Assembly: GCF_900107595.1 (NCBI RefSeq)
Contig: NZ_FNQF01000009.1
Span: forward strand, 1-64,000
DNA length: 64,000 nt
Direction: 5' to 3'
From: Psychroflexus halocasei
GTDB taxonomy: Bacteria; Bacteroidota; Bacteroidia; Flavobacteriales; Flavobacteriaceae
Shown here: positions 1-7,818 of the stretch, piece after piece
How positions within the stretch are numbered: the first letter of the stretch is position 1
Layout of the letters: the number at the start of each line of letters is the position of its first letter
The notes under the pieces: generated by a model
Database searches by the model: none
The model's input: only the letters and a program-made list of their open reading frames with translations
What the model was told of the DNA's origin: nothing
Program-made: the position numbers and the translations under genes

Positions 1-1
1 C

Positions 2-79
2 CAATCCATCAACCACAAAAATTTAAAAGACCTCTACCCGCAGAATTATAAAAAAATAGATGAACTAGCAAAGATGTAG
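2..79 (+). CDS. possible 3' end of an unidentified gene entering from the left
   Basis: An open frame runs from base 2 to a TAG at 77-79 and encodes 25 residues rich in Lys, Asn and Tyr, ending ELAKM. Composition and lack of interruption fit the tail of a real plus-strand protein. It would overlap the 3' end of the convergent ArsC-like gene by about 34 bases. Too little is visible to name a family, and the frame could be fortuitous in such AT-rich DNA. Confidence 0.3.
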   Translation, partial: QSINHKNLKDLYPQNYKKIDELAKM

Positions 80-423
80 TTGGTCGGGGGGATACCGTCT
101 TTTGTTTTTTTAGCGTTGCCAATAAAAACATTTTCACCATCTATAAAAACTGGGCGTTTGAGTAAAGTGTAATGTTCAGCGATTAATTCTTTAAGCTCTT
201 CTTCTGAAACTGACTTATTCTTGAGGTCTAATTCTTTATAAATTCTCGCTCTTTTGTTAAGCAAATCCTCATAAGAGGCTGTGAAGTTTCTTAAATGTGA
301 AAGATCATCTAAAGAAATAGGCTCTTTCTTTAAATCTTGTATGAGCATATCTTCAGGAAGATCGAGATCATTCATAATGCGTTTACACGTGTCACAAGTT
401 GATAAATAAAATACTTTTTTCAT
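46..423 (-). CDS. ArsC/Spx-family thioredoxin-fold protein (arsenate reductase-like)
   Basis: This 125-residue protein has the ArsC-family layout: an N-terminal beta strand leading to a CDTC motif (C10 and C13), a central helical region with basic residues (R58, R60), and the family's K-R-P-(V/I) signature at 89-92. The CxxC resembles Spx and many annotated arsenate reductase family proteins; true arsenate reduction cannot be inferred. It is the last gene of the SCO1/DUF420 run, 11 bases after the small CxxC membrane protein, so a thiol-redox role connected with oxidase assembly is as plausible as arsenic detoxification. No arsR or arsenite pump is next to it. Confidence 0.75.
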   Translation of the reverse strand: MKKVFYLSTCDTCKRIMNDLDLPEDMLIQDLKKEPISLDDLSHLRNFTASYEDLLNKRARIYKELDLKNKSVSEEELKELIAEHYTLLKRPVFIDGENVFIGNAKKTKDGIPPTNYIFASSSIFL

Positions 424-434
424 AGGAAAGAGAG

Positions 435-674
435 TTATTCAGCTTCTTGTTTTTTTTGACGACGACTTCTATAAACGGCATAAAAAACGCCTCCAACTAG
501 TAGGTAAGGGAAGGCCATTAAGTAAACAATTCCGTTATTGATGCCTTTGGCAGCACTTTGGTCTGTGTCTGTTTCTAAAACAGCTCGACACATGGAACAT
601 TGAGCATCAGCCTCAATAACAATTGACAAGAGGAAAATAACGCTAAAGATTATTTTTAAAGAATTCGTTTTCAT
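435..674 (-). CDS. small membrane protein with exported CxxC motif
   Basis: About 79 residues: a signal-peptide-like hydrophobic N-terminus ending near ADAQ, directly followed by CSMC, a short polar stretch, one transmembrane helix (LMAFPYLLVGGVFYAVY) and a basic tail. The open frame continues upstream to 761, but that part overlaps the DUF420 gene and encodes no signal peptide, so the start is placed at the ATG at 674 (an adjacent ATG at 677 is equally possible). It follows DUF420 by about 11 bases and lies in the SCO1 operon. No family name is certain. The paired cysteines placed just outside the membrane suggest metal or redox handling during oxidase maturation, which is inference. Confidence 0.7.
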   Translation of the reverse strand: MKTNSLKIIFSVIFLLSIVIEADAQCSMCRAVLETDTDQSAAKGINNGIVYLMAFPYLLVGGVFYAVYRSRRQKKQEAE

Positions 675-685
675 CATTTTTAATT

Positions 686-1225
686 TTAATAATAAGGATA
701 CATAAAAAGATAAACTAAAACACCAGTGATTGCCACGTATAACCAAATAGGAAATGTCCAACGTGCAATTTTTTTATGTTTTTCAAAGTTACCACTTATC
801 GCTCGATATATTGTAAACAATACTAACGGAACGATAATCGCTGACAAAATGATATGCGTTATTAAGATAAAGAAATAAATTCCTTTTAGCAAGCCCTCTC
901 CACCATAAGGGACTGGATCATTACTGATTTTTGAAATAACATAACTCACCAAGAAAACAACTGAAAGTGCAAAAGCAGTCATCATGAAAAACTGATGTTG
1001 CTTTCTTTTTTGTTTTAAAATCATACGATAACCGATGATTAAAAGAAGCGCAGTCAAAGCGTTAATAATTGCATGGAAAAAAGGGAATGTACCAACATCA
1101 ACACCTAATAAATTTGAGCGTTCAGGGAGATACATCAATATAAGTACAATGATGGGAACTAAAATGGATAGCGTGATAATTGTCGGGACAGCGTACTTGT
1201 CAAACTTGGAGATCTTTGTTTTCAT
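686..1225 (-). CDS. DUF420 (CtaM/YozB-like) membrane protein
   Basis: This 179-residue protein has about five hydrophobic helices and matches the DUF420 family in length and in the spaced histidines within or next to membrane segments (for example FFHAIINA, ILITHIILSA, the KHKKIARWTFP turn). In Firmicutes the DUF420 protein CtaM is needed for a functional cytochrome c oxidase. Here it overlaps the SCO1 stop codon by four bases (ATGA), so the two are translationally coupled. Predicted role: assembly of the aa3 oxidase encoded elsewhere in this window, probably in cofactor insertion. The family assignment is good; the exact step is unknown. Confidence 0.85.
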   Translation of the reverse strand: MKTKISKFDKYAVPTIITLSILVPIIVLILMYLPERSNLLGVDVGTFPFFHAIINALTALLLIIGYRMILKQKRKQHQFFMMTAFALSVVFLVSYVISKISNDPVPYGGEGLLKGIYFFILITHIILSAIIVPLVLFTIYRAISGNFEKHKKIARWTFPIWLYVAITGVLVYLFMYPYY

Positions 1226-1896
1226 TCTAAAAGTGATTTGATGTCTTTGATAAGAATATCAATTTGAGGTTCTTCACCCTCTAAAGGATTTTTTTCGTCA
1301 TGCGGAACTGATCCTCTATAGAAAATAATCGGATTGCCAAACTCATCTTGTCTGGATCGGATATATCCTTCTTGGTCAACAAGTGCGAAGTATCCAGAAT
1401 GCTCAAAACCACCTGGTGCATTTTCATCTTCAGCAGCGTAAATATTAAAGCCTTTATTAGACAAATTATAAATTTCATCTTGATCTCCAGTGAGCAAATG
1501 CCAGTTGGCATGTTTAATTTTATATTCTTCCGCATATTCCTTAAGAACTTCTGGCGTGTCAAACTCAGGATTTATGGTGATAGAAGCAATTCCGAAATCC
1601 ATATTTCCATAAAACTCGTTTTGGACTTCAACAAGGTTTGATGTCATAATTGGGCAAATGGAAGGACAGTTCACAAAGAAAAATTCGACAACATAAACTT
1701 TATCCTTAAAGTCTGCATTAGTGATTGTTTTTTTGTCTTGATTAATAAATTCAAAATGTGGGACTTTCTTTTTTTCTCCATTTACAACAATATAGCCTAA
1801 TTCTTCACTTTCATTTCTTGAGTTATATTCGTTAACAACCCAAATTCCGAAAATGAGTACAACCAGCGATATGCCAACGTAAGAATACTTCTTCAT
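1222..1896 (-). CDS. SCO1/SenC-family copper chaperone
   Basis: A 224-residue protein anchored by one N-terminal transmembrane helix (about residues 5-22), followed by a periplasmic thioredoxin-fold domain. The Cu-binding CxxxC is present in NCPSICP (C77, C81) and the third ligand is H166 in FEHSGYF, the classic SCO1 set for delivering copper to the CuA site of subunit II. The downstream DUF420 gene overlaps its stop. Upstream, four bases away, is a second SCO-like protein that lacks the cysteines. Client: most likely CoxB at 23513-24577, which has intact CuA ligands. Confidence 0.92.
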   Translation of the reverse strand: MKKYSYVGISLVVLIFGIWVVNEYNSRNESEELGYIVVNGEKKKVPHFEFINQDKKTITNADFKDKVYVVEFFFVNCPSICPIMTSNLVEVQNEFYGNMDFGIASITINPEFDTPEVLKEYAEEYKIKHANWHLLTGDQDEIYNLSNKGFNIYAAEDENAPGGFEHSGYFALVDQEGYIRSRQDEFGNPIIFYRGSVPHDEKNPLEGEEPQIDILIKDIKSLLE

Positions 1897-1900
1897 TTGA

Positions 1901-2545
1901 TTAATCTTCTTTTTGTTTTTCTTTATATTTTTTCAATTCGAGTCTATATTCAGCTAAAAGTATTTTGACATCATCGTTAAGTTTGTCATTCACTTCTGCA
2001 ATATTACTCATATCATAGGCGTATTTTAAGCCTTCATCTTCATCCTTAAGGCGTCCTCTTAAGTTAACGTCTTTGTCAATAATAAAGCAATGCTTTGAAG
2101 AAAGCTCATCGCTTAATTTAATTTTATTACCAAGTTCATTAAAAACTGATTTGATTTCTGCATCAGTCAGACTGATGAATTTCCAGAATTTTGCATCAGA
2201 AGAGGTGGAATTGATTTCGTACTTAAATTGATCAATATATTGTTCTTGATCTGGACTGATGATTGTTACAACTTGAAAATCCTTAAACTCATGATTTTTG
2301 TCGTAAATTTTCTCTTTCATATTAAAGGCGAAAACCTTTGTCGTTTCAAAGTCGTGACCAAAGAATGTTAACAAAGTTATTTTATCTTTTAGGTTAACAG
2401 AATCAGATTTGATCGTGCTTGAAATACCAAGATCTTTTTTGATAATAGGAAGTCGTGCAAATTCATTAACAGCACTTGAGAAAAACATGTAAGCTGTAAT
2501 AGGTAGCACAAAAAGTATGATCAGAACAATTTTCTTTTTGTCCAT
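1901..2545 (-). CDS. membrane-anchored SCO/thioredoxin-like protein lacking the CxxxC
   Basis: A 214-residue protein with one N-terminal transmembrane helix (IVLIILFVLPITAYMFFS) and a soluble domain whose strand order resembles SCO proteins: LLTFFGHDF at the position of the redox loop, a VVTIISPD strand, then CFIIDKDVNLRGR where SCO has its histidine-bearing strand. The CxxxC is absent; the only cysteine lies before FIID. It is first in the operon with SCO1, so it may be a non-catalytic partner of the copper chaperone. The fold assignment is my reading of short motifs rather than a profile match. The promoter sits immediately upstream, inside the preceding terminator. Confidence 0.6.
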   Translation of the reverse strand: MDKKKIVLIILFVLPITAYMFFSSAVNEFARLPIIKKDLGISSTIKSDSVNLKDKITLLTFFGHDFETTKVFAFNMKEKIYDKNHEFKDFQVVTIISPDQEQYIDQFKYEINSTSSDAKFWKFISLTDAEIKSVFNELGNKIKLSDELSSKHCFIIDKDVNLRGRLKDEDEGLKYAYDMSNIAEVNDKLNDDVKILLAEYRLELKKYKEKQKED

Positions 2546-2558
2546 TTTAAATTTTTTA

Positions 2559-2586
2559 CAAAAATAGAAAAGGCGGTTGATATCAA
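2559..2586 (-). promoter_or_regulatory. flavobacterial promoter for the SCO operon
   Basis: On the minus strand a TTG (2584-2586) is followed, after 17 bases, by TATTTTTG (2559-2566). This matches the published Flavobacterium consensus TTG-N17-23-TAnnTTTG. The -7 box ends 13 bases before the start codon at 2545, giving a very short leader. The -33 element lies inside the preceding terminator hairpin. Confidence 0.6.
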
Positions 2587-2598
2587 CCGCCTTTTCTA
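2565..2598 (-). terminator. intrinsic terminator after the cox subunit IV gene
   Basis: A perfect 34-base palindrome with a GC-rich core (GGCGGTTGAT and its complement) is followed on the minus strand by a T-rich run. It sits between the subunit IV gene (ends 2623) and the SCO-like gene (starts 2545) and should end the cyoE-cox transcript. Confidence 0.85.
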
Positions 2599-2622
2599 TG
2601 AGTTTTTAACCTTTATTTAGAT

Positions 2623-3000
2623 TTAGAAATCCCAAGTTATAAAACCATTCACGAAGACATCATAAATATAATATCCTTCAATTAATAGAATTGCGATAAT
2701 GTATGAGATAAGGAATACGCCTGTCCAAACAACAGATCTTCTTAATCCTGATGTTTCATGCTCCATGTGCATGAATGCCCATGTAATATAGTAAGCTTTA
2801 AAAATTGTTAGGATGATAAAGATCCAGTTGAGTAAGTGCATATTGACAATATCAGTATTCACTAAAAAATCTGGTTTTATGATTCCTAAAACAACCTCTA
2901 CAATCGTTAAGACAGAAAGGATGACAAATACTTGCCAAATTCTCTTGATAGCTCCAGAGCTTTTCTTTTTATTTTCAGTAGTCGTAGTTTCTGCTGACAT
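2623..3000 (-). CDS. cytochrome c oxidase subunit IV family protein
   Basis: A 125-residue protein with a charged, Thr/Lys-rich N-terminus and three transmembrane helices (about residues 20-40, 50-73 and 87-113), the size and layout of the small bacterial subunit IV of heme-copper oxidases. The AFMHMEHE turn after helix 2 is characteristic. It is last in the cyoE-coxIII-coxIII-coxIV run, 18 bases after the larger subunit III gene, and is closed by a strong terminator. It stabilises the oxidase core rather than carrying cofactors. Confidence 0.85.
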   Translation of the reverse strand: MSAETTTTENKKKSSGAIKRIWQVFVILSVLTIVEVVLGIIKPDFLVNTDIVNMHLLNWIFIILTIFKAYYITWAFMHMEHETSGLRRSVVWTGVFLISYIIAILLIEGYYIYDVFVNGFITWDF

Positions 3001-3018
3001 GATAATTAATTTATAATA

Positions 3019-4002
3019 TTAAACGAGGTAGAAGAACGTAAAGACAAAGACCCAAACTAAGTCGACAAAGTGCCAGTAGAGTCCTACTTTTTCTACCATT
3101 TCATAAGAACCTCTTTTTTCGTAAGTTCCGACTAATACATTAAAGAATGTAACAATGAGTAGCATTATACCAATTGAAACGTGGAAACCGTGAAAGCCTG
3201 TAATGAAGAAAAAGAAATCTGCAAACAGAGGTGGTCCGTATTCATTGCGTGTTAGGTTTGCACCCTCAACAACTCTTACGGCTCTTTCGCTTAGGTATTT
3301 TTCTGCCTCAGCACGATCAAGTATTGTTTTTTCGCCGTTTTCGTTAATCTGCATTGTTCTGATAGAGAGATCAGTGTTGTCTGTAAAACCAGCTTTGATT
3401 TCATCTAAAGTGTAACTTGGTTGGTCATTACCAGAAGCATACCAAATTCCGTTACTTCCTTCATGTACAGCCTCACTTCTCTCAGAAGCTTTTGCAAAAT
3501 CTGCAATGGCTATTTGATGTCCATCGCTGTTGACAAACTGTAATATTTGACCAGATTTTGTTTCAATAGCTCCGTAAGTTCCACTGATAAAGTTTTTCCA
3601 TTCCCAAGCTTGTGAGCCTAAGAAAATTAAACCACCTAATATGGTTAATGCCATATAAGTCGTTACTTTTTTCTTGTTCATGTGGTGTCCAGCATCAACG
3701 GCTAAAACCATTGTAACAGAAGAGAAAATAAGTATAAACGTCATTAATGCGACATAATACATCGGCGCATCAACACCGTGTAAGAAAGGGAAGTGATTAA
3801 ACACTTCATCGGCAATTGGCCATTCTTCAATAAATTTGAAACGAGACAAACCGTAACCAGATAAGAAGCCTGTAAAGGTTAATGCATCGGAAAGGATGAA
3901 AAACCACATCATCAACTTTCCATAGCTTGCTTTTAAAGGAGGTGTGCCGCCACCCCAAGCCTTACCTTCAGTTCCTGTTTGTGCAACAGTAGTAGATTCC
4001 AT
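3019..4002 (-). CDS. cytochrome c oxidase subunit III, long form with extramembrane insert
   Basis: A 327-residue subunit III with helices at roughly 28-50, 78-100 and 115-131, and the conserved FHGFHVSIG and YWHFVDLVWVFVF motifs near the C-terminus. Between them, about residues 135-235, lies a polar insert (containing GIWYASG and DLSIRTMQI) that ordinary subunit III proteins lack, so the protein is about 100 residues longer than usual. Members with inserts occur in Bacteroidota, but its function is unknown. It lies 43 bases after a shorter subunit III paralogue, so this operon encodes two. Confidence 0.9.
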   Translation of the reverse strand: MESTTVAQTGTEGKAWGGGTPPLKASYGKLMMWFFILSDALTFTGFLSGYGLSRFKFIEEWPIADEVFNHFPFLHGVDAPMYYVALMTFILIFSSVTMVLAVDAGHHMNKKKVTTYMALTILGGLIFLGSQAWEWKNFISGTYGAIETKSGQILQFVNSDGHQIAIADFAKASERSEAVHEGSNGIWYASGNDQPSYTLDEIKAGFTDNTDLSIRTMQINENGEKTILDRAEAEKYLSERAVRVVEGANLTRNEYGPPLFADFFFFITGFHGFHVSIGIMLLIVTFFNVLVGTYEKRGSYEMVEKVGLYWHFVDLVWVFVFTFFYLV

Positions 4003-4045
4003 ATAATAAGATGTTTGTTGTCTGCAAAAATAGACAAAAATCTAT

Positions 4046-4615
4046 TTATTTAAAGAAATATAAAAACAAAAAGAGATATATCCACAAAATGTCCACAAAA
4101 TGCCAAAAAGTTAAGCCTAGACTGAAGCCTAACATGTTTCCTTTTGAGTACTTCTTTCTAAAATGATTATAAATTACAACCAGTAAAACAATTAAGCCTG
4201 CAAAGAGGTGAACTAAGTGTGTGACAATAATAATGTAAACAAATGAAACGCGAACATTACTAGCGCCACCTGTAAAACGGAAACCATCTTTGATGATTTC
4301 ATCAAATCCCATAAATTGCATGATGACAAACAAACTCCCTAAAATGAAAGTGATAATCATCAATAGATTTGCTGCCTGTCTATTTCCGCTTAAAATTTGT
4401 TTTTTGGCAAAGTGAAATGTAAAACTACTGATGACAATTGCAATTGTACTGTATAAAAACACAGAAGGTAAATCATAATCAGTTAACCAATCCGGGCGTG
4501 TTTTACTAACCACATAAGAGCTTGTTAAGCCTGCAAACATCATCACCATACTGATGATGCCAAACCAAAGCATCATTTTTCTTGCACGAGCTTTACTTGT
4601 ATTATCTATACCCAT
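4046..4615 (-). CDS. cytochrome c oxidase subunit III, short form
   Basis: A 189-residue five-helix protein of the heme-copper oxidase subunit III superfamily, ending in the diagnostic LTFWHFVDILWIYLFLFLY segment and carrying VTHLVHLFAGL in the preceding helix. Its start overlaps the cyoE stop by ten bases, so translation is probably coupled. The protein is shorter than proteobacterial CoxC (about 260 residues) because the first two helices of that family are missing, which is common for this group. Confidence 0.88.
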   Translation of the reverse strand: MGIDNTSKARARKMMLWFGIISMVMMFAGLTSSYVVSKTRPDWLTDYDLPSVFLYSTIAIVISSFTFHFAKKQILSGNRQAANLLMIITFILGSLFVIMQFMGFDEIIKDGFRFTGGASNVRVSFVYIIIVTHLVHLFAGLIVLLVVIYNHFRKKYSKGNMLGFSLGLTFWHFVDILWIYLFLFLYFFK

Positions 4616-5511
4616 AGTCTAATATATTTATCTAAAACGTAAACAATTTGAATAAAAGAAATGTATGAAACACTCGCCAGCATCAATGCTTTTGCAGCTT
4701 TTGTTTCACGTGTTTTATAAAGTTGAATAGCTCTGTAAAGCATAAAAATACCCAAAGCCAAAATAATTATTGCCGAAATAGGAGAGATCATAAAATCTCC
4801 AGTAATTTGAAGAACAGGAATTAAAGAAGCGATAATTGTCCAGATTGTATAAAGAATAATCTGAATTGCCGTTCCTTTATCGCGTTTACCTGTTGGAAGC
4901 ATAAAGAAACCACCTTTTTTATAATCATCATATAGCCACCAGCCTAAAGCCCAGAAATGAGGGAATTGCCAAAAAAACTGAATCATAAATAAAATCCCTG
5001 GTTCTATGCCAAACTCTCCGCTTGCTGCAACCCAACCTAACATAAATGGTATTGCGCCCGGTAGGGCTCCTGCAAAAACTGATAATGGCGTTAAGGTCTT
5101 TAATGGTGTGTAAACACTTGTGTAAAGAAATATTGATATGGCACCAAACATCGCCGTAATCGGATTGATGATGAATAGGAGGTAAACACCTAAAATCGTC
5201 ATAACTGAGGCGAGTATAAATGCATTTTGCTTTGAAACTCTCCCAGATGGAATAGGTCGATTTTGTGTTCGTTGCATTTTAGCATCTAAATCTTTTTCAA
5301 TAATTTGATTGAAAGTATTAGAAGCACCAACCATAGCGTAGCCTCCAATAGCTAGCAATAGGATGTGGAAATAATCAATATGTTCAACGCCAAGCAGATA
5401 ACCTGCGATGGATGAAAAAACAACGCTTAATGCAAGTCTGACTTTTGTGAGCGATTTAAAATCATCAAAAATGCTTGGAGTCGTATAATTTTCAGCTGTG
5501 GTTTTAGACAA
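4606..5511 (-). CDS. cyoE: protoheme IX farnesyltransferase (heme O synthase)
   Basis: A 301-residue UbiA-family prenyltransferase with about nine transmembrane helices. The Asp-rich substrate-binding motif is visible (NQIIEKDLDAKMQRT, then NRPIPSGR), as is the second loop motif WLYDDYKKGG. It attaches a farnesyl group to heme b, giving heme O, the precursor of heme a for the aa3 oxidase. The start is a TTG at 5511; no in-frame ATG is near, and a TATCTTTG -7 box lies about 18 bases upstream, which supports this rare start. It is the first gene of the four-gene cox assembly/subunit operon. Confidence 0.93.
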   Translation of the reverse strand: MSKTTAENYTTPSIFDDFKSLTKVRLALSVVFSSIAGYLLGVEHIDYFHILLLAIGGYAMVGASNTFNQIIEKDLDAKMQRTQNRPIPSGRVSKQNAFILASVMTILGVYLLFIINPITAMFGAISIFLYTSVYTPLKTLTPLSVFAGALPGAIPFMLGWVAASGEFGIEPGILFMIQFFWQFPHFWALGWWLYDDYKKGGFFMLPTGKRDKGTAIQIILYTIWTIIASLIPVLQITGDFMISPISAIIILALGIFMLYRAIQLYKTRETKAAKALMLASVSYISFIQIVYVLDKYIRLWV

Positions 5512-5528
5512 CTTTTTGGATTTTTGTG

Positions 5529-5536
5529 CAAAGATA
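5529..5536 (-). promoter_or_regulatory. -7 promoter box upstream of cyoE
   Basis: TATCTTTG on the minus strand matches the Bacteroidota TAnnTTTG box. It lies 17 bases ahead of the cyoE TTG start. No clear TTG -33 element is seen at standard spacing. Confidence 0.4.
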
Positions 5537-5614
5537 CAGCGAAAAAAATAGATTTTGAACTTTGACGAAAGTTAATATTATCTGATGTTCAAAGTAGAAT
5601 GCTGATGATGTTGT

Positions 5615-7687
5615 TTAGTAATTATAATACCAATTGAACAAGTCTGTTCTAAACCCAAAATTAAACCAAGTTGTGTTGTCTTCAAACACCGTTGCGGTTG
5701 TTTCTTCTGGTTTAAAACTTCTATGAATAATGCGTGTGTAAAGCTTAAGGTTTGTTTTTGGATTGATTAAGTAGCCAACTTCAAGTTCACCAAACAATTG
5801 TTTGACTTTATTGCCGTACCCAATTTTAATGTTATTATCCTTAATTCTGTCACGCTCATTTCCATAAATATTACCTCCATAAAAAGGATCAAGATCATCG
5901 TTTTTTTCTAAACCTCTTGTCCCTGCAATGAATTTTGCATGACCAAACCAACGGTCTTTTCGATATCTTGCAATTGCAATAAACTCTCTAAAATTAGCGC
6001 CCCATTGATGGGCTAATGATTGACCATTATGGCCGTAGTTTAAAACGCCTGTGTAATGAGAATAAGTGTAAGGCCTAACTTCATTATACTCAAGTTGTAA
6101 ATTTAAATCTTTGACTTTAAAGGCGTCAAAGTATTTAACTCCGAGTTGGAAACCTAGTTTATTTCTCCAGCTATTTTGTCCTCCAAAAATATCACTTGTC
6201 GCAAACTCGTCAATTATTAACTGACCATAAGAATTAATGTTATCAGTCCATTTATACTTATAACTTAGACCTATTAAAGCGTTTCCGCCTTTAGATCCTG
6301 TTGAAAATTCAATCATGTGATAAAATATGACAGGATTGATGTAGTTGAAATCAAAGCCTCTGTCATTATCATTTTGCCAAATAACAGATTCAAACAGTCC
6401 TATATTTAACCTTTTTGTAATGTTGTAACTGAGATGGTGTGTCGCCATGTATTTTGTTCGGTATGATCCATTATCAGTGACCTCATCTCTTGTATCTCTC
6501 AATGATCTCCAAGTATTTGTGTATTTAAGTTTCCAAATATTTGTTTCTATTTTAAAATATGGATGAATACTGGCATTATCACTTATGAAAAGTGATCTAT
6601 GTCCGTCACCTATAAAATTTTGACCATGACCTAATTGAAGTTTGAAATACTTGCTAGGTTTATAACTGATATAGCCTTCAGCGATTGGATAATCGTAAGC
6701 GTTTTCATTAAATCTTTTAGCGATCCCTCTTGAAGGAATGGTTGCTGGGTTTCCGCCAACAGGTTTTATCGATTCGGCATAAGCATTGTAATAGTCAGCA
6801 AATCTTGCTTGACTTTCGTAAATTGCTGTAAAGAAATTAAATTTCTTGCCTAATTGTCCTTGTATGTATGCAGCTCTTGTGTTATTATAAGTATAGCTCT
6901 CATCAGATTCTGTGTCTTTTCCTAATTGAAGATCTGCGGCAATATTAAAAGTTAACCAATAATCTTCTCCTTTAATTGTGACTAAATCTTCGTTAAAAAA
7001 CTTTTTACCGAGCCATGTTTTTTTGTCAAACCTTAAATCATTGACTTCTTTTTCAAAATTATAATAAGGTTTGATGTCTTTGTAAGAATAAGGTTTTGAT
7101 GATGTATGCGTGTTTGTGCCAATTCGGTTTAATTCTTTATCAAAACGATTATAAACCTCATGAGATAAAGGGATATTGAGATAACTGTTGAATTGGTCGT
7201 CATTAAACTGTTGATTTTTCAGTTGATCATATTCTTCTTGAAGTGGATTTTTTTTCTTTTCCTCTAAAATTTTAGTCTCATTTATATTAATCTCCTCCGT
7301 ATTATAAATTGGAATAGAAAGAGGAATCGTGAATCTAATAAAACGCGCTTCACCGTTATAAGTTGCAGGTTTTATTTTTGGTAATGAGTCAAAGCTTTTT
7401 TGTATTTCACTCTTGATTTTTTGATCTATCGCGTTGATGTAAATCACATTAAACTTTCCAATTGTATCAACTTCAAATAAAACTCTGGCAACACTTTCAG
7501 ATTCATCCAAAGAATCTGGATGATTATAGCTTTCTGCAAGATGATTAATAAGTTGACTTTTAAAACAATTATTCTGTTGTTCTGAGTTTTTACATTCTTC
7601 AAAAACAGGGTAAGTTTCTAATTCAGATTGTGCCTTAACAGTAAAACTTAATAACAAAAATAAAATCAGGAAGGAGTGAGACTTCAT
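5615..7687 (-). CDS. RemB-like outer membrane beta-barrel protein with N-terminal TonB-C-like domain
   Basis: A 690-residue secreted protein with signal peptide MKSHSFLILFLLLSFTVKAQ. Residues about 27-130 resemble a TonB C-terminal domain: a YPVFEECK start, a second Cys, a VLFEVDTIGKFNVI strand and LPKIKPATYNG. After a Lys/Glu/Gln-rich linker, residues about 240-690 consist of alternating aromatic beta strands typical of Wzi-like outer membrane barrels and end in an aromatic strand. Length, barrel type and proximity to tonB recall Flavobacterium johnsoniae RemB, a motility-linked outer membrane protein. This is from memory of the family, so RemB is probable but not proven. It is separated from tonB by a terminator and has its own -7 box. 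Confidence 0.65.
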   Translation of the reverse strand: MKSHSFLILFLLLSFTVKAQSELETYPVFEECKNSEQQNNCFKSQLINHLAESYNHPDSLDESESVARVLFEVDTIGKFNVIYINAIDQKIKSEIQKSFDSLPKIKPATYNGEARFIRFTIPLSIPIYNTEEININETKILEEKKKNPLQEEYDQLKNQQFNDDQFNSYLNIPLSHEVYNRFDKELNRIGTNTHTSSKPYSYKDIKPYYNFEKEVNDLRFDKKTWLGKKFFNEDLVTIKGEDYWLTFNIAADLQLGKDTESDESYTYNNTRAAYIQGQLGKKFNFFTAIYESQARFADYYNAYAESIKPVGGNPATIPSRGIAKRFNENAYDYPIAEGYISYKPSKYFKLQLGHGQNFIGDGHRSLFISDNASIHPYFKIETNIWKLKYTNTWRSLRDTRDEVTDNGSYRTKYMATHHLSYNITKRLNIGLFESVIWQNDNDRGFDFNYINPVIFYHMIEFSTGSKGGNALIGLSYKYKWTDNINSYGQLIIDEFATSDIFGGQNSWRNKLGFQLGVKYFDAFKVKDLNLQLEYNEVRPYTYSHYTGVLNYGHNGQSLAHQWGANFREFIAIARYRKDRWFGHAKFIAGTRGLEKNDDLDPFYGGNIYGNERDRIKDNNIKIGYGNKVKQLFGELEVGYLINPKTNLKLYTRIIHRSFKPEETTATVFEDNTTWFNFGFRTDLFNWYYNY

Positions 7688-7707
7688 AAAATTGAACGAT
7701 TAGGTGG

Positions 7708-7715
7708 CAAAGATA
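7708..7715 (-). promoter_or_regulatory. -7 promoter box of the remB-like gene
   Basis: TATCTTTG on the minus strand, ending 21 bases before the ATG at 7687. It lies just after the tonB terminator, so the remB-like gene is probably transcribed independently. Confidence 0.4.
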
Positions 7716-7764
7716 GCAAAAAGCTAATTTTAGCAGTTATTTGCGAGTTGAATTTATGATGCAT

Positions 7765-7796
7765 AAAAAAAGCTCGAATCAACTGATTCGAGCTTT
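7765..7796 (-). terminator. terminator after tonB
   Basis: Stem AAAGCTCGAATC, four-base loop, matching GATTCGAGCTTT, followed on the minus strand by a run of T. It lies 23 bases past the tonB stop. Confidence 0.85.
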
Positions 7797-7818
7797 AATA
7801 TTTTTATAATATAAGAGT

